In this document: positions 26,559 through 35,098 of the stretch, in pieces
Layout: each line of letters opens with the position of its first letter
Position numbering within the stretch: position 1 is the stretch's first letter
Origin: Pseudonocardia phyllosphaerae
GTDB lineage: Bacteria; Actinomycetota; Actinomycetes; Mycobacteriales; Pseudonocardiaceae
Direction of reading: 5' to 3'
DNA length: 64,000 nt
Assembly (NCBI RefSeq): GCF_046546475.1
Contig: NZ_JBKGXS010000007.1
Coordinates: forward strand, 186,001 to 250,000
Made by a program: the position numbers and the translations under genes
The notes under the pieces: model-generated
What the model saw: only the letters and a program-made list of their open reading frames with translations
Database searches by the model: none
Told to the model about the DNA's origin: nothing

Positions 26559-27548
26559 TCACCCCGACGCGGGCAGCAGTCGTTCGACCAGGTCGGACAG
26601 CGTGACGACGCCGAGCGGTGCTTCGGCGTCGCCGACCAGCGCCAGGTGCGCCCGCCGCTCGCGCATCGTGTTCACCGCCGCGTGGAACGGCAGGTCCGCC
26701 GGTAGCGCGACCAGCGGGCGCAGCAGCTCCCGCGCGGTCGTCGCCGGCGGGCGGACCAGGGTGTCGCGGACGTGGACGTAGCCGATCGGGCGGTTCCCGT
26801 CGCGCACGACCAGGCGCAGGTGCCCGGTGGTGCGGGTGACGTCCTGGATGGTGGCGACGTCGTCGTCGGGGGTGACGGTGTTGGGTTCGCGGGCCAGCTC
26901 CCCGATCGGCGTGCGCTCCCGCTCCAGCACCGCGACGAGGTGGTCGCGGCGCCCGGCGTCGAGCGCCCCGGCGGTCGCCGAGTGGTCGACGAGCTGGCGC
27001 AGGTCGTCCGCGTCGCGGCCCTCGGCCATCTCGTCCACCGGCTCGACGCCGACGGCGCGCAGGCAGCGGTTCGCCGCCCCGTTGAGCAGCACCAGCAGCG
27101 GCCGCGCGAGCACCATGAACGCCCGCATCGGCAGCGCCAGCGCGATCGCCGACCGCTCCGGGTGCGCGATCGCCCACGACTTCGGCGCCATCTCGCCGAC
27201 GACCAGGTGCAGGAACGTGACCACGACCAGCGAGAACACGAACGACAGCACCCCGGCGACGGCCGAGGGCAGCCCCCAGCCGGTCAGCAGTGGCCCGACG
27301 GCGTGGTCGACGGCCGGTTTGGTCACCGCACCCAGCCCGAGCACGCACAGCGTGATGCCCAGCTGGGACCCGGCGAGCAGCAGCGACACGTCCTTGGCGC
27401 TGCGCAGCGCGGCGCGGGCGGCCACCGACGTGCGGGCGGCCTCCTCGAGGCGGTGCCGCCGTGCGGCGACGATCGCGAACTCCACAGCGACGAAGAACGC
27501 GCTCAGCACCACCAGCGCGACCGACACGACGATCTCGGTGACGCTCAC
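26559..27548 (-). CDS. CNNM/CBS-domain membrane protein (second of pair)
   Basis: A 329-residue protein. The N-terminal DUF21/CNNM domain has transmembrane helices at about 5-25, 60-75, 95-115 and 130-150, with the GEMAPKSWAIAHPE motif. Two CBS-like segments follow. The CorC C-terminal domain present in its partner is missing, so it is a shortened paralogue. The GTG start overlaps the stop of the upstream CNNM gene. Adjacent long/short CNNM pairs are common in actinobacteria and may form a heteromeric metal transporter. Confidence 0.88.
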   Translation of the reverse strand: MSVTEIVVSVALVVLSAFFVAVEFAIVAARRHRLEEAARTSVAARAALRSAKDVSLLLAGSQLGITLCVLGLGAVTKPAVDHAVGPLLTGWGLPSAVAGVLSFVFSLVVVTFLHLVVGEMAPKSWAIAHPERSAIALALPMRAFMVLARPLLVLLNGAANRCLRAVGVEPVDEMAEGRDADDLRQLVDHSATAGALDAGRRDHLVAVLERERTPIGELAREPNTVTPDDDVATIQDVTRTTGHLRLVVRDGNRPIGYVHVRDTLVRPPATTARELLRPLVALPADLPFHAAVNTMRERRAHLALVGDAEAPLGVVTLSDLVERLLPASG

Positions 27549-28957
27549 GAGCGCACCCCCTGCCCACGGCCGGTGTTCCCGGTGCCCTCGGTGCTGTCCT
27601 CGCCGGTGTCGGCCCAGGTCAGGTGCACCGAGGAGGGGACCCGCCGGTCCACGGTGCGGACGGTGAGGCACAGGGTGCGGTCGTCGTCGTCCGGGTCGTG
27701 GGCCGGCACGGTCACCTCGACGGCGTCGCCGGGCTCGGGCAGCCGCTGCAGCTCGGCGGTCACCAGACCGCCGACGGTGTTGAACTCGCCCTCGGGCAGC
27801 TCGGCGCCGATCAGCCTTCCCACCTCGTCGACGTGCCGGTCCCCGGCGACGATCCAGCCGTCACCGGCGCGGACGTCGCGGTCGGTGCCGGCGGCGTCGT
27901 GCTCGTCGGTGATCTCGCCGACGAGCTCCTCGGCCACGTCCTCGACGGTGATCACGCCGGCCAGGCCGCCGTACTCGTCGAGCACGCAGGCCAGCTCCTC
28001 ACCGGCCTCCCGCAGCCGGTCCAGTACCCGCGGCAGCGGCAGCGACGACGGGACCAGCACCGGCGGGCGCATGATCTCCGAGACCGGCACATCCGCCGGG
28101 TCGCGGCCGGTCAGGGCCAGCACGTCGCGCAGACAGACGACGCCGACCGGCTCCGCGTCCCCTCCGCCGTCGGCCGGCACGGACAGCACCGGGTGGCGGG
28201 AGTGCTGGTCGCCCATCCGGCTCATCAGGCTCGCGACCGTCGCGTCGGCGGCGACCCAGGACACCCGCGGGCGCGGGATCATCGCCTCCTCGGCCGTGTG
28301 GTCGGCGAAGTCGACGGCGCGGTCGAGGAGCAGCGCCAGCTCCGGGGCGAGGTCCCCGGAGGCACGGGAGCCGTCGATGATCGCCTCCAGGTCGCGCGGG
28401 GTCGCGGCGTGCTCGACGTCGTGCACCGGCTCGATCCGCAGCACCCGCAGCAGCGCATTGGAGGCGGCGTCGAAGATCTTCACGATCGGCCCGGTGACGG
28501 CCAGGTAGGCCCGGGTGGACAGGGCGAGGCGGCGGGCGACCGGCTCGGGGCGGGCGATGGCCAGGTTCTTCGGGAACAGCTCGCCGAACACCATCTGCAC
28601 CACCGTGGACAGCAGCAGCGCGATGACGGTGCCGACCGCGACGCCGACCCCGGCGGGCACGCTCGCCAGGCCGAGCAGCTCGCCGATACCGGCACCGATC
28701 AACGGCTCGGCCACGTAGCCGACCAGCAGGCCGGTCACGGTGATGCCGAGCTGGGCACCGGAGAGCATGAACGACGTCCGGCGGGTGATGTCCAGGGCGC
28801 GCGTCGCGCCGGCGTCGCCCGCGGCCGCGCGGGCGGAGAGCCGCGACCGGTCGACGGCCATGTAGGAGAACTCCTGCGCGACGAACCAGCCGGTCAGCAC
28901 GGTGATGGCGAGCACGGCGAGGACGCCGAGCAGGATGCCGCCGATCGTGAGGATCAC
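27545..28957 (-). CDS. CNNM/CBS-domain membrane protein with CorC domain (first of pair)
   Basis: A 470-residue protein. It has a CNNM domain with VFGELFPKNLAIARPEPVA and two CBS domains (AEEAMIPRPRVSWV, then LDEYGGLAGVITVEDVAEELVGEITDE). A CorC/HlyC domain (FNTVGGLVTAELQRLPEPGD) and an acidic tail complete it. It is a likely divalent-cation transporter or sensor. The first residues (ILTIGGILLGVLAVLAITVLTGWFVAQEF) form the first helix directly after the GTG, so the start is well placed. It is coupled to the downstream partner gene. Confidence 0.9.
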   Translation of the reverse strand: MILTIGGILLGVLAVLAITVLTGWFVAQEFSYMAVDRSRLSARAAAGDAGATRALDITRRTSFMLSGAQLGITVTGLLVGYVAEPLIGAGIGELLGLASVPAGVGVAVGTVIALLLSTVVQMVFGELFPKNLAIARPEPVARRLALSTRAYLAVTGPIVKIFDAASNALLRVLRIEPVHDVEHAATPRDLEAIIDGSRASGDLAPELALLLDRAVDFADHTAEEAMIPRPRVSWVAADATVASLMSRMGDQHSRHPVLSVPADGGGDAEPVGVVCLRDVLALTGRDPADVPVSEIMRPPVLVPSSLPLPRVLDRLREAGEELACVLDEYGGLAGVITVEDVAEELVGEITDEHDAAGTDRDVRAGDGWIVAGDRHVDEVGRLIGAELPEGEFNTVGGLVTAELQRLPEPGDAVEVTVPAHDPDDDDRTLCLTVRTVDRRVPSSVHLTWADTGEDSTEGTGNTGRGQGVRS

Positions 28958-29286
28958 CGGGCCACCCGCTCGCGGGCGCAGGGGGAGGGGGACGAAGGTC
29001 GCCGCCCGGCGAGGTGCCGGACGGCGCAGGGACTCTCGGAGGGGTCCATGACTCCTGACTCGTGGTCGGGCTGATGATCGGCGGACATCGGCGCGGGCGT
29101 GCCCGGGGATCGGCGACGGCCGACCCGGACGAATACGACACCGCGTGTGAGGTCAACGGATACCGGGTCGCCCCGGTTCCCGCCACTGCTGATCCCGCCG
29201 GTGATTCTGCCCGGACCCGGCGCGGCGCGGCGCGGGAAACCCCCGCCCGAACGGGGAATGTCGGTACCCGTCGATACCCTGACGAC
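28958..29286. other. intergenic region between CNNM pair and XdhC-like gene
   Basis: About 330 bases between divergent genes. It contains a G-tract rich stretch (28980-28995) and an AT-richer stretch near 29130-29165. The -10 element of the XdhC-like gene lies at its right edge. No gene, tRNA or known riboswitch was recognised. Confidence 0.4.
29275..29280 (+). promoter_or_regulatory. -10 element of the XdhC-like gene, leaderless layout
   Basis: TACCCT lies 6 bases before the GTG at 29287, without a ribosome site. Confidence 0.5.
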
Positions 29287-30348
29287 GTGCTGACCACCGA
29301 GGTGCCGAACCAGCAGCCGCGCGACCCCCGCCGCCGGCTGGGTGCCGAGCTGCGCCGCTGGTCCTCCGGCGCCGATCCGGCCGGGATCGGCGTCGTCCGT
29401 GTGCTCGACCGGCACGGCTTCGGCGCCGTCGAGCCGGGGCAGCTGCTCGCCGGCACCGGCTCCGGTGACGTCGGCGGCGAGCTGTACCTGGGTGCGCTCG
29501 ACGGTGTCGCCCGTCCGCTGGTGGCCGAGGCCGCCGCCGGGCAGGAGCTGGTGCGCGAGGCGCACGCCGGCGAGCCCGACGCGCTGGCCGCGGGGCTCGC
29601 GTGCGCCGGTGGGGCGACGCTCGTCGGGCACCCGTTGCCCGCGTCCGCCGCGGCCGCGCTCGGGGAGGCGTTCGAGGCGTCCCGCCCGGCCGCCCTGGTC
29701 TCGCTCGTCACCGACGCCCCGCAGGGCGCCCCGGTGCTCGTCCTGACCGGCGAGGACCTGGCCGACCAGGTCGGTGACCTGGGCGAACCGGGCGTGACCG
29801 ACGCCGCTGCCGAGGTCGCCCGCGCCCTGCTGCGCCGCGGTGCGACCACCACCGAGCGGACGACGGCCGCGGGTGCCGAGGTCCTGGTCGACGTGTGGGT
29901 GCCGGTGCCGACGATGCTCGTCGTCGGGGAGGGTGCGCTGGGTGCCGCGCTGCACGGCCAGGCCGGGCTGCTGGGCTGGCAGGCCCACACCGTCACCGGG
30001 CTCGACGAGGCCCGCGCCGCCGTCGCCGCGTTCACCGACGCCGACGTGCTGGTCCTGCTCGACCACGACCCGGCGTTCGACGCGGTGCTGCTCGACGGGC
30101 TCGCACACGGCCGCGGTTTCCTCGGGGCGCTCGGCTCGCGCCGCACCCAGGCCGCGCGTCACGAGCGGCTCACCGCCGCAGGCGTCGACGAGGCCGGGTT
30201 CGCGCGGATCCACGGCCCGGTCGGGCTGGACCTCGGCGCGCGCACCCCCGCGGAGACGGCGGTGTCGATCGTCGCCGAGGTGATCGCGCTGCGGGCCGGG
30301 CGCACGGCGTCCGCGCTGGCCGGGACGAGCGGGCGGATCGGCGGATGA
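29287..30348 (+). CDS. XdhC/CoxI family protein (molybdoenzyme maturation)
   Basis: A 353-residue protein with the two-domain XdhC layout. The N-terminal region matches XdhC_CoxI (GIGVVRVLDRHGFGAV). The Rossmann-like C-terminal domain has VGEGALGAALHGQAGLLGW, FLGALGSRRTQAARHERLTAAGV and the final GLDLGARTPAETAVSIVAEVIALR. XdhC proteins bind molybdenum cofactor and insert the sulfurated form into xanthine-dehydrogenase-type enzymes. A molybdenum hydroxylase operon lies 10 kb downstream without its own XdhC, so this may be its helper. The stop overlaps the next gene start. Confidence 0.85.
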   Translation: MLTTEVPNQQPRDPRRRLGAELRRWSSGADPAGIGVVRVLDRHGFGAVEPGQLLAGTGSGDVGGELYLGALDGVARPLVAEAAAGQELVREAHAGEPDALAAGLACAGGATLVGHPLPASAAAALGEAFEASRPAALVSLVTDAPQGAPVLVLTGEDLADQVGDLGEPGVTDAAAEVARALLRRGATTTERTTAAGAEVLVDVWVPVPTMLVVGEGALGAALHGQAGLLGWQAHTVTGLDEARAAVAAFTDADVLVLLDHDPAFDAVLLDGLAHGRGFLGALGSRRTQAARHERLTAAGVDEAGFARIHGPVGLDLGARTPAETAVSIVAEVIALRAGRTASALAGTSGRIGG

Positions 30349-31061
30349 GCGCCCCGTCCTCGCGCCGCGGTATCGGGTCCCCGCGTGGCGGCGATCCGCA
30401 GCCGGTCATGCCGCCGCCGCGCGGTGGCCACGTCCGGGAGGGCATGACCTGGGGTGCCCGGATCGTCGTCGGCGGGCTGGTCGTGCTGCTGCTGGTCGTC
30501 GGGGTGACGGCGGCGCGCGTCTGGCAGGTCGCCCGGACCGACGACCGGAGCCACACCGACGCCGTCGTCGTGCTGGGGGCCGCCCAGTACAACGGCCAGC
30601 CCAGCGCGGTCCTGGCCGCACGGCTCAAGCACGCCGAGCAGCTGTGGCGCGACGGCGTGTCCCCGCGGATCGTCACCGTCGGCGGCGGGAAGTCCGGGGA
30701 CCGCTACACCGAGGCCGAGGCCAGCCGGGACTGGCTGATCGAGCAGGGCGTCCCGCGTTCGGCGGTGGAGGCCGTGCCACAGGGCGCGGACACCCTGGGC
30801 AGCCTGCAGGCGGTCGCCGCGACGGCCCGGGAGCAGGGCTGGGAGTCCGCGCTGCTGGTGTCGGACCCGTGGCACAGCCTGCGGGCCCGCACGATGGCGC
30901 GCGACGCCGGGCTGGACGCCTCGACGTCGCCGACCCGGACGGGCCCCGTGGTGCAGACCCGGGAGGCGCAGCTGCACTACATCTACCGCGAGACCGGTGG
31001 CCTGCTGTTCTACGAGCTGACGCACGCGTCGGTGGACACCGCCACCAACGAGCTGGGATGA
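30345..31061 (+). CDS. YdcF/DUF218 family membrane protein (SanA/ElyC-like)
   Basis: A 238-residue protein. A Pro/Arg-rich cytoplasmic N-terminus is followed by one transmembrane helix (about 40-62). The DUF218 domain comes next with DAVVVLGAAQYNGQPS, RIVTVGGGKSGDRYTEAEASRDWL and the SDPWHSLRA motif. Family members such as SanA and ElyC affect envelope integrity. The ATG overlaps the stop of the XdhC-like gene, and its own stop overlaps dgt. It is a plausible cell-envelope protein of unknown reaction. Confidence 0.8.
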   Translation: MSAPSSRRGIGSPRGGDPQPVMPPPRGGHVREGMTWGARIVVGGLVVLLLVVGVTAARVWQVARTDDRSHTDAVVVLGAAQYNGQPSAVLAARLKHAEQLWRDGVSPRIVTVGGGKSGDRYTEAEASRDWLIEQGVPRSAVEAVPQGADTLGSLQAVAATAREQGWESALLVSDPWHSLRARTMARDAGLDASTSPTRTGPVVQTREAQLHYIYRETGGLLFYELTHASVDTATNELG

Positions 31062-32341
31062 GCACCCTCGCGGTCCGCGGCGAGCAGGGCTACGTCCCCG
31101 CGGACACCGAACGCCGCCACCCCGAGCCGCCCAAGGGGTCCGGTCTGGGGGAGGGCGGCCGGGTCGAGCGGCGCAGCCCGTTCTCCCGGGACCGCGCCCG
31201 CGTGCTGCACTCCGCGGCGCTGCGCCGGCTGGCGGGCAAGACCCAGGTCGTCGGGCCGGGGGAGGGCGCGGAGATCACCGGCATGCCGCGCACCCGGCTC
31301 ACGCACTCCCTCGAGGTCGCCCAGATCGGCCGCGGGATCGCGGAGGAGCTCGGCCTGGACCCCGACGTCGTCGACGCCGCGGGGCTGGCCCACGACATCG
31401 GCCACCCGCCGTTCGGGCACAACGGCGAACGCGCCCTGGACATCGCGGCCGCGGACTGCGGCGGGTTCGAGGGCAACGCGCAGACCCTGCGGATCCTCAC
31501 CCGGCTGGAGCCGAAGCGGATGCCGGGCGGGCTGAACCTGACCCGCGCCACGCTCGACGCATCGACGAAGTACCCGTGGCCGCGCCGTGGCGCCGAGCGC
31601 AAGTTCGGGGCCTACGCCGACGACCTGCCCGCCCTGGAGTGGATCCGGATCGGGGGCCGCCCGGGGGTGCGCAGCATGGAGGCGCAGGTCATGGACTGGG
31701 CCGACGACGTCGCCTACTCCGTGCACGACGTCGAGGACGCGGTGCTCGCCGGCCGGATGGACCTGGCCGTGCTGTCCTCACCCGCCGAGCGGGAGGCGCT
31801 CGCCGGGGAGGCCGCGGTCCGGTTCGGTGCCGACGCCGGGGCCTGCGCCGAGGCGGCCGCGCTGCTCGACGCGCTGCCGGTGGTGCAGGCGGTGCGCGGG
31901 TTCGACGTGGCGAAGGCGACCGGCGACGACCTGGTCGCGATGAAGCGGCTGACCAGCGAGCTCGTCGGCCGGTTCGCGCTCGCGGCGACCGACGCCACCC
32001 TCGACCACTACGGCGACGCCCCGCTCGCCCGCCACCGCGCCGACCTGGTCGTCCCGGCCGAGGCCGGCGCCGAGGTCGTCCTGCTCAAGGCGCTGGCGAC
32101 CCGCTACGTGCTCAGCGACCCGGCACACCTGGCGAAGCAGGCCCGCCAGCGCGATGTGCTGGCGGACCTGGTCGCGGTGCTCACCGTGCAGGCACCGGCG
32201 GCGCTCGACCCGGCCCGCGCCGAGGACTGGGCCGCCGCAGGCGACGACGGCGCCCGGCTGCGGGTGGTGATCGACCAGGTCGCGGTGCTGACCGACGACC
32301 AGGCCCTCACCTGGCACCGGAAGCTCTGCCGGGCAGAGTGA
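31058..32341 (+). CDS. dgt: deoxyguanosinetriphosphate triphosphohydrolase-like protein
   Basis: A 427-residue HD-domain hydrolase. The motif set RLTHSLEVAQIGRGIA ... AGLAHDIGHPPFGHNGE gives the metal-binding His/Asp residues, and DWADDVAYSVHDVED supplies the last Asp. The family cleaves dNTPs to nucleosides and triphosphate. Position upstream of dnaG corresponds to Rv2344c. The start overlaps the previous gene. The stop codon falls on the first base of an 18-base tandem repeat. Confidence 0.93.
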   Translation: MSTLAVRGEQGYVPADTERRHPEPPKGSGLGEGGRVERRSPFSRDRARVLHSAALRRLAGKTQVVGPGEGAEITGMPRTRLTHSLEVAQIGRGIAEELGLDPDVVDAAGLAHDIGHPPFGHNGERALDIAAADCGGFEGNAQTLRILTRLEPKRMPGGLNLTRATLDASTKYPWPRRGAERKFGAYADDLPALEWIRIGGRPGVRSMEAQVMDWADDVAYSVHDVEDAVLAGRMDLAVLSSPAEREALAGEAAVRFGADAGACAEAAALLDALPVVQAVRGFDVAKATGDDLVAMKRLTSELVGRFALAATDATLDHYGDAPLARHRADLVVPAEAGAEVVLLKALATRYVLSDPAHLAKQARQRDVLADLVAVLTVQAPAALDPARAEDWAAAGDDGARLRVVIDQVAVLTDDQALTWHRKLCRAE

Positions 32342-32412
32342 GGGCCCAGCGCACGGCGAGGGCCCAGCGCACAGTGAGGGCCCAGCGCACGGCGAGGGTT
32401 CAGCGCACGGCG
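32341..32412. repeat. four tandem copies of an 18-base unit between convergent genes
   Basis: The unit AGGGCCCAGCGCACGGCG is repeated four times (32341-32358, 32359-32376, 32377-32394, 32395-32412) with one to three changes per copy. It starts at the dgt stop codon and its last copy encodes the C-terminus of the aldo/keto reductase. Confidence 0.85.
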
Positions 32413-33386
32413 AGGGTGTCCCGCGAGGTCCAGCTCATGTCGTCGTAGCGGTCGCCGGCCGGGCGCAGCGCGTCGAGCCGGGCGGTCTCGGCGTCGTCGA
32501 GGACGAGATCGAGGGCGCCCACGTTCTCCTCCAGGTAGCGCACCCGCTTGGTCCCCGGGATCGGGACGACGTCGTCGCCACGGCTCAGCAGCCAGGCCAG
32601 CGCGACCTGGCCTGCGGTGGCGTCGCGGGCGTCGGCGATCGCGCGCAGCTCGTCGACCAGCGCGAGGTTGGTGTCGGCGTTCTCGCCGCGGAACCGCGGC
32701 AGCGTGCGCCGGAAGTCGCCGGCGGGCAGCTCGTCGACGGAGAACGAGCCGGTGAGCATCCCGCGGCCCAGCGGGCTGTAGGGGACGAGGCCGATGCCGT
32801 GCTCGCGGCAGGCGGGTACGACGTCGTGCTCGATGTCGCGGCTGAACACCGACCACTCGCTCTGCAGCGCCGCGACCGGGGCGACGGCGGCGGCTCGCCG
32901 GACGGTGTCCGCGGAGGCCTCGGACAGCCCGATCGCGCCGATCTTCCCGGCCGTGACCAGCTCGGACATCGCACCGACGGTCTCCTCGACCGGGACGTCC
33001 GGGTCCGGCCGGTGCAGGTAGTAGAGCTCGACGTGGTCGGTGCCGAGCCGGGACAGTGACCCGTCGATCGAACGGCGCACGTACTCGGGGCTGCCGTCCA
33101 CGGCGCCGGTGGCACGGCCGTCGTCACCGACGAGGATGCCGAACTTGGTGGCCAGGGTGACCTCGTCGCGACGGGTCCGCAGCAGCTCGGCGAGCAGTTC
33201 CTCGTTGGCGCCGCGGCCGTACATGTCGGCGGTGTCGAGGAAGGTGACGCCCAGGTCGAGGGCCCGGTTCAGCGTCCGCAGCGACTCGCCGCGGTCGGCA
33301 GGGCCGTAGGCGAAGCTCATGCCCATGCAGCCGAGGCCGAGGGCACTGACGGTCAGGGAACCGAGGGTGCGCGAAGCGGTGGTCAT
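32400..33386 (-). CDS. aldo/keto reductase
   Basis: A 328-residue (beta/alpha)8 reductase. The catalytic tetrad is Asp51 and Tyr56 (DTADMYG), Lys81 (LATKFG) and the His in YYLHRPD near 125. The C-terminal NADPH site includes IPGTKRVRYLEENV. This is the AKR13-like YajO/IolS group. An AAGGAG site precedes the ATG. It is transcribed downstream of a MerR regulator with twin palindromes, and its last codons lie inside the 18-base repeat array. Confidence 0.9.
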   Translation of the reverse strand: MTTASRTLGSLTVSALGLGCMGMSFAYGPADRGESLRTLNRALDLGVTFLDTADMYGRGANEELLAELLRTRRDEVTLATKFGILVGDDGRATGAVDGSPEYVRRSIDGSLSRLGTDHVELYYLHRPDPDVPVEETVGAMSELVTAGKIGAIGLSEASADTVRRAAAVAPVAALQSEWSVFSRDIEHDVVPACREHGIGLVPYSPLGRGMLTGSFSVDELPAGDFRRTLPRFRGENADTNLALVDELRAIADARDATAGQVALAWLLSRGDDVVPIPGTKRVRYLEENVGALDLVLDDAETARLDALRPAGDRYDDMSWTSRDTLAVR

Positions 33387-33468
33387 GGTGGTGCTCCTTC
33401 GTGCGGGCAGGACGGATCACCGCACGACGCAGGTCGCCGTGCGGGGCTGGGTGGTGCGAAGGGCGGCC

Positions 33469-33906
33469 CTACGGGGCCAGCTCGCCGCCGTAGGTGTCGA
33501 TCTTGTATTCGATGGTGCGGAGCGCGAACTGCAGCTCGGCGAGCCGTGCGCGGACGGCGTCGCGGTGCGTGTGGAGCATGGCGAGGCGTTCGGGCACGGT
33601 GTGCTCGCCGTCCTCGGCGAGAGCGACGTAGCGCTGCAGGTCGCGCATCGACATGCCGGCCATTCGCAGCCGGGACAGGAACACGACCCGGGCGAAGGCC
33701 GCGGGGGAGTAGCGGCGGTGGCCCGCGGCGTCGCGGTCGACGCTGATCAGGCCGATCCGCTCGTAGTAGCGCAGCGTGTGCGCGGTGACGCCGGAGCGCT
33801 CGGCGGTCGCGGCGATGTCCAGCGTCTCGCCGGGTGCCGGACCGCCGACCTCCTGCCGCTCGAGGCGGGCCGTCGCATCGGCGGCGGGGAGGGGCGTGGT
33901 CGTCAT
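33469..33906 (-). CDS. MerR-family transcriptional regulator
   Basis: A 145-residue regulator. After a 28-residue leader, the helix-turn-helix reads LDIAATAERSGVTAHTLRYYERIGLI, followed by RRYSPAAFARVVFLSRLRMAGMSM and a C-terminal dimerisation helix. No cysteine is present, so it is not a metal sensor of the MerR/CueR type. It lies 82 bases upstream of the aldo/keto reductase in the same direction and probably controls it. A perfect 18-base palindrome lies 17 bases before its ATG. Confidence 0.87.
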   Translation of the reverse strand: MTTTPLPAADATARLERQEVGGPAPGETLDIAATAERSGVTAHTLRYYERIGLISVDRDAAGHRRYSPAAFARVVFLSRLRMAGMSMRDLQRYVALAEDGEHTVPERLAMLHTHRDAVRARLAELQFALRTIEYKIDTYGGELAP

Positions 33907-33922
33907 GGCGACGACGCTAGGG

Positions 33923-33940
33923 CTTCGAGCGCGCTCGAAG
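33923..33940. promoter_or_regulatory. 18-base perfect palindrome upstream of the MerR gene
   Basis: CTTCGAGCGCGCTCGAAG is fully self-complementary. It is placed where a MerR dimer would twist an extended promoter spacer. Confidence 0.65.
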
Positions 33941-33965
33941 GCAACGACGGTGTGACCGCCGCCAC

Positions 33966-33983
33966 CTCCGAGCGAGCTCGGAG
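33966..33983. promoter_or_regulatory. second palindrome, CTCCGAGC-GA-GCTCGGAG
   Basis: Eight-base arms with a two-base centre, closely related to the palindrome at 33923. The centres are 43 bases apart, about four helical turns. It lies just past the 3' end of the DUF1524 gene and could also act as that gene's terminator. Confidence 0.5.
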
Positions 33984-33992
33984 CGGGTGTGG

Positions 33993-34778
33993 TCAGCGCA
34001 GGGTGTACGCGGGCTTCGTCGCGTCGGCCTCGGTCGTGGCCGGGCGCTTCGGGCAGCTCTGCAGGATTCGTCCGATGGCGTCCCGCTCGCCGGCGGTCAC
34101 CCAGAGCTTGTACTTCGTCTTCACCGCGACCTGTCGGGCGACGTAGGCGCAGCGGTAGTCCGAGTACGGCGGCAGCCAGGTCGCGGCGTCGCCGTCGCGC
34201 TTGTTGTTGTTGGTCGGGCCGTCGACGGCCATCAGGTTGAGCGGGTCGGTCGCCAGCCGCTCGCGGGTGTCCGCGTCGAGCGCCTGGGCACCCTTCTGCC
34301 AGGCGTCGGACAGCGCGACGACGTGGTCGATCTGCACCGCCGAGCTCGTCTTCCCGCGATGGAAGTTGATCTTTCGGCCGGTGTAGGCGTCGTGCAGGTC
34401 GCCGGACATGACCACGCAGTCGTGGGTACGCGGCTTGAAGGTCTCGTTCTCCATGTCCCGCTTGAGGACCTGGTTGCGCTGGTCGCAGCCGTCGTGGTCG
34501 GTGTCGGCCCAGGCCGGCCCGAACTGCTTGCGGTCGTAGCCGGTCTTCGGGGCGCGGCCCTTCACCGGCAGCGCTGCCAGCTCGCCCGCGGCGGAACCGC
34601 TGCCCGCGGCGACCGGGGTGACCTCGTCGCTGCTCCCGAAGGCCGAGCCCACCGAGTCGTTCGGCCCGCAGGCCGTCGTCATCAACACCGTCGCGCCCAG
34701 TACTGCGGGCACCAGCCACCGTCGTCCTCGCACGAGAGTGATCGTCTCCGAGGGGTGCGCGACCGCCCGGGTGGACAC
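33993..34778 (-). CDS. exported lipoprotein with DUF1524 (HNH-type) nuclease domain
   Basis: A 261-residue protein. The signal segment (RRWLVPAVLGATVLMTTAC) ends in a lipobox-like TTAC, so the protein is exported and probably lipid-anchored. The DUF1524/GmrSD C-terminal motif is clear: QIDHVVALSDAWQKGA, then LATDPLNLMAVDGPTNNNKRDGDAATWLPP. DUF1524 is an HNH/beta-beta-alpha-metal nuclease relative. A secreted nuclease role is the likeliest reading. A GTG at 34733 would give a shorter 246-residue form that keeps the signal. No neighbour suggests a restriction system. Confidence 0.85.
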   Translation of the reverse strand: MSTRAVAHPSETITLVRGRRWLVPAVLGATVLMTTACGPNDSVGSAFGSSDEVTPVAAGSGSAAGELAALPVKGRAPKTGYDRKQFGPAWADTDHDGCDQRNQVLKRDMENETFKPRTHDCVVMSGDLHDAYTGRKINFHRGKTSSAVQIDHVVALSDAWQKGAQALDADTRERLATDPLNLMAVDGPTNNNKRDGDAATWLPPYSDYRCAYVARQVAVKTKYKLWVTAGERDAIGRILQSCPKRPATTEADATKPAYTLR

Positions 34779-34870
34779 GCCGTCACGATCCGGTCGCCAA
34801 TCACACAGGGTGAAGGTTCTTGCCAGACGACTCCCAGGAAGTGCACAGGTTCGGCGGGCACGGTGGAGCC

Positions 34871-35098
34871 ATGATCACGACGACCGCACTCGCCGCCGCC
34901 GCGGTGGCGCCGGCACTCCTGGTGCTGGTGCTCGTCGCCGCCGCGCCATGGCTCGCCCGCCACGAACAGGACGGCCTCGCCCGAGCCGGTGCGGTGCGCC
35001 GTGACCGGCGGTCCCCGCACTCCTCGGCGGCACCACACACCCCTGCCCCGGTTCGCACACCCGATATCTCAGGTGTGCCGACCGGCCGAGGGGTGTGA
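34871..35098 (+). CDS. possible small membrane protein
   Basis: A 75-residue reading frame with an ATG preceded by GGTGGAG. Residues 3-26 form one hydrophobic segment, and the rest is Pro/Arg-rich. Its last 20 codons run through a long inverted repeat, so the C-terminal part is unusual. No family was recognised. It may be a short exported peptide or a non-coding hairpin transcript. Confidence 0.35.
   Translation: MITTTALAAAAVAPALLVLVLVAAAPWLARHEQDGLARAGAVRRDRRSPHSSAAPHTPAPVRTPDISGVPTGRGV
35036..35097. repeat. long imperfect inverted repeat
   Basis: Nested arms pair across 62 bases: CACACCCCT (35036) with AGGGGTGTG (35089), CCGGT (35048) with ACCGG (35081), and CACACC (35056) with GGTGTG (35072), around the loop CGATATCTCA. 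It may be a terminator of the small upstream frame. Confidence 0.7.

Noticed and set aside
28958..29286. Molybdenum cofactor riboswitch before the XdhC-like gene
   Set aside because: No recognisable Moco aptamer core; the gene instead has a leaderless-type promoter.
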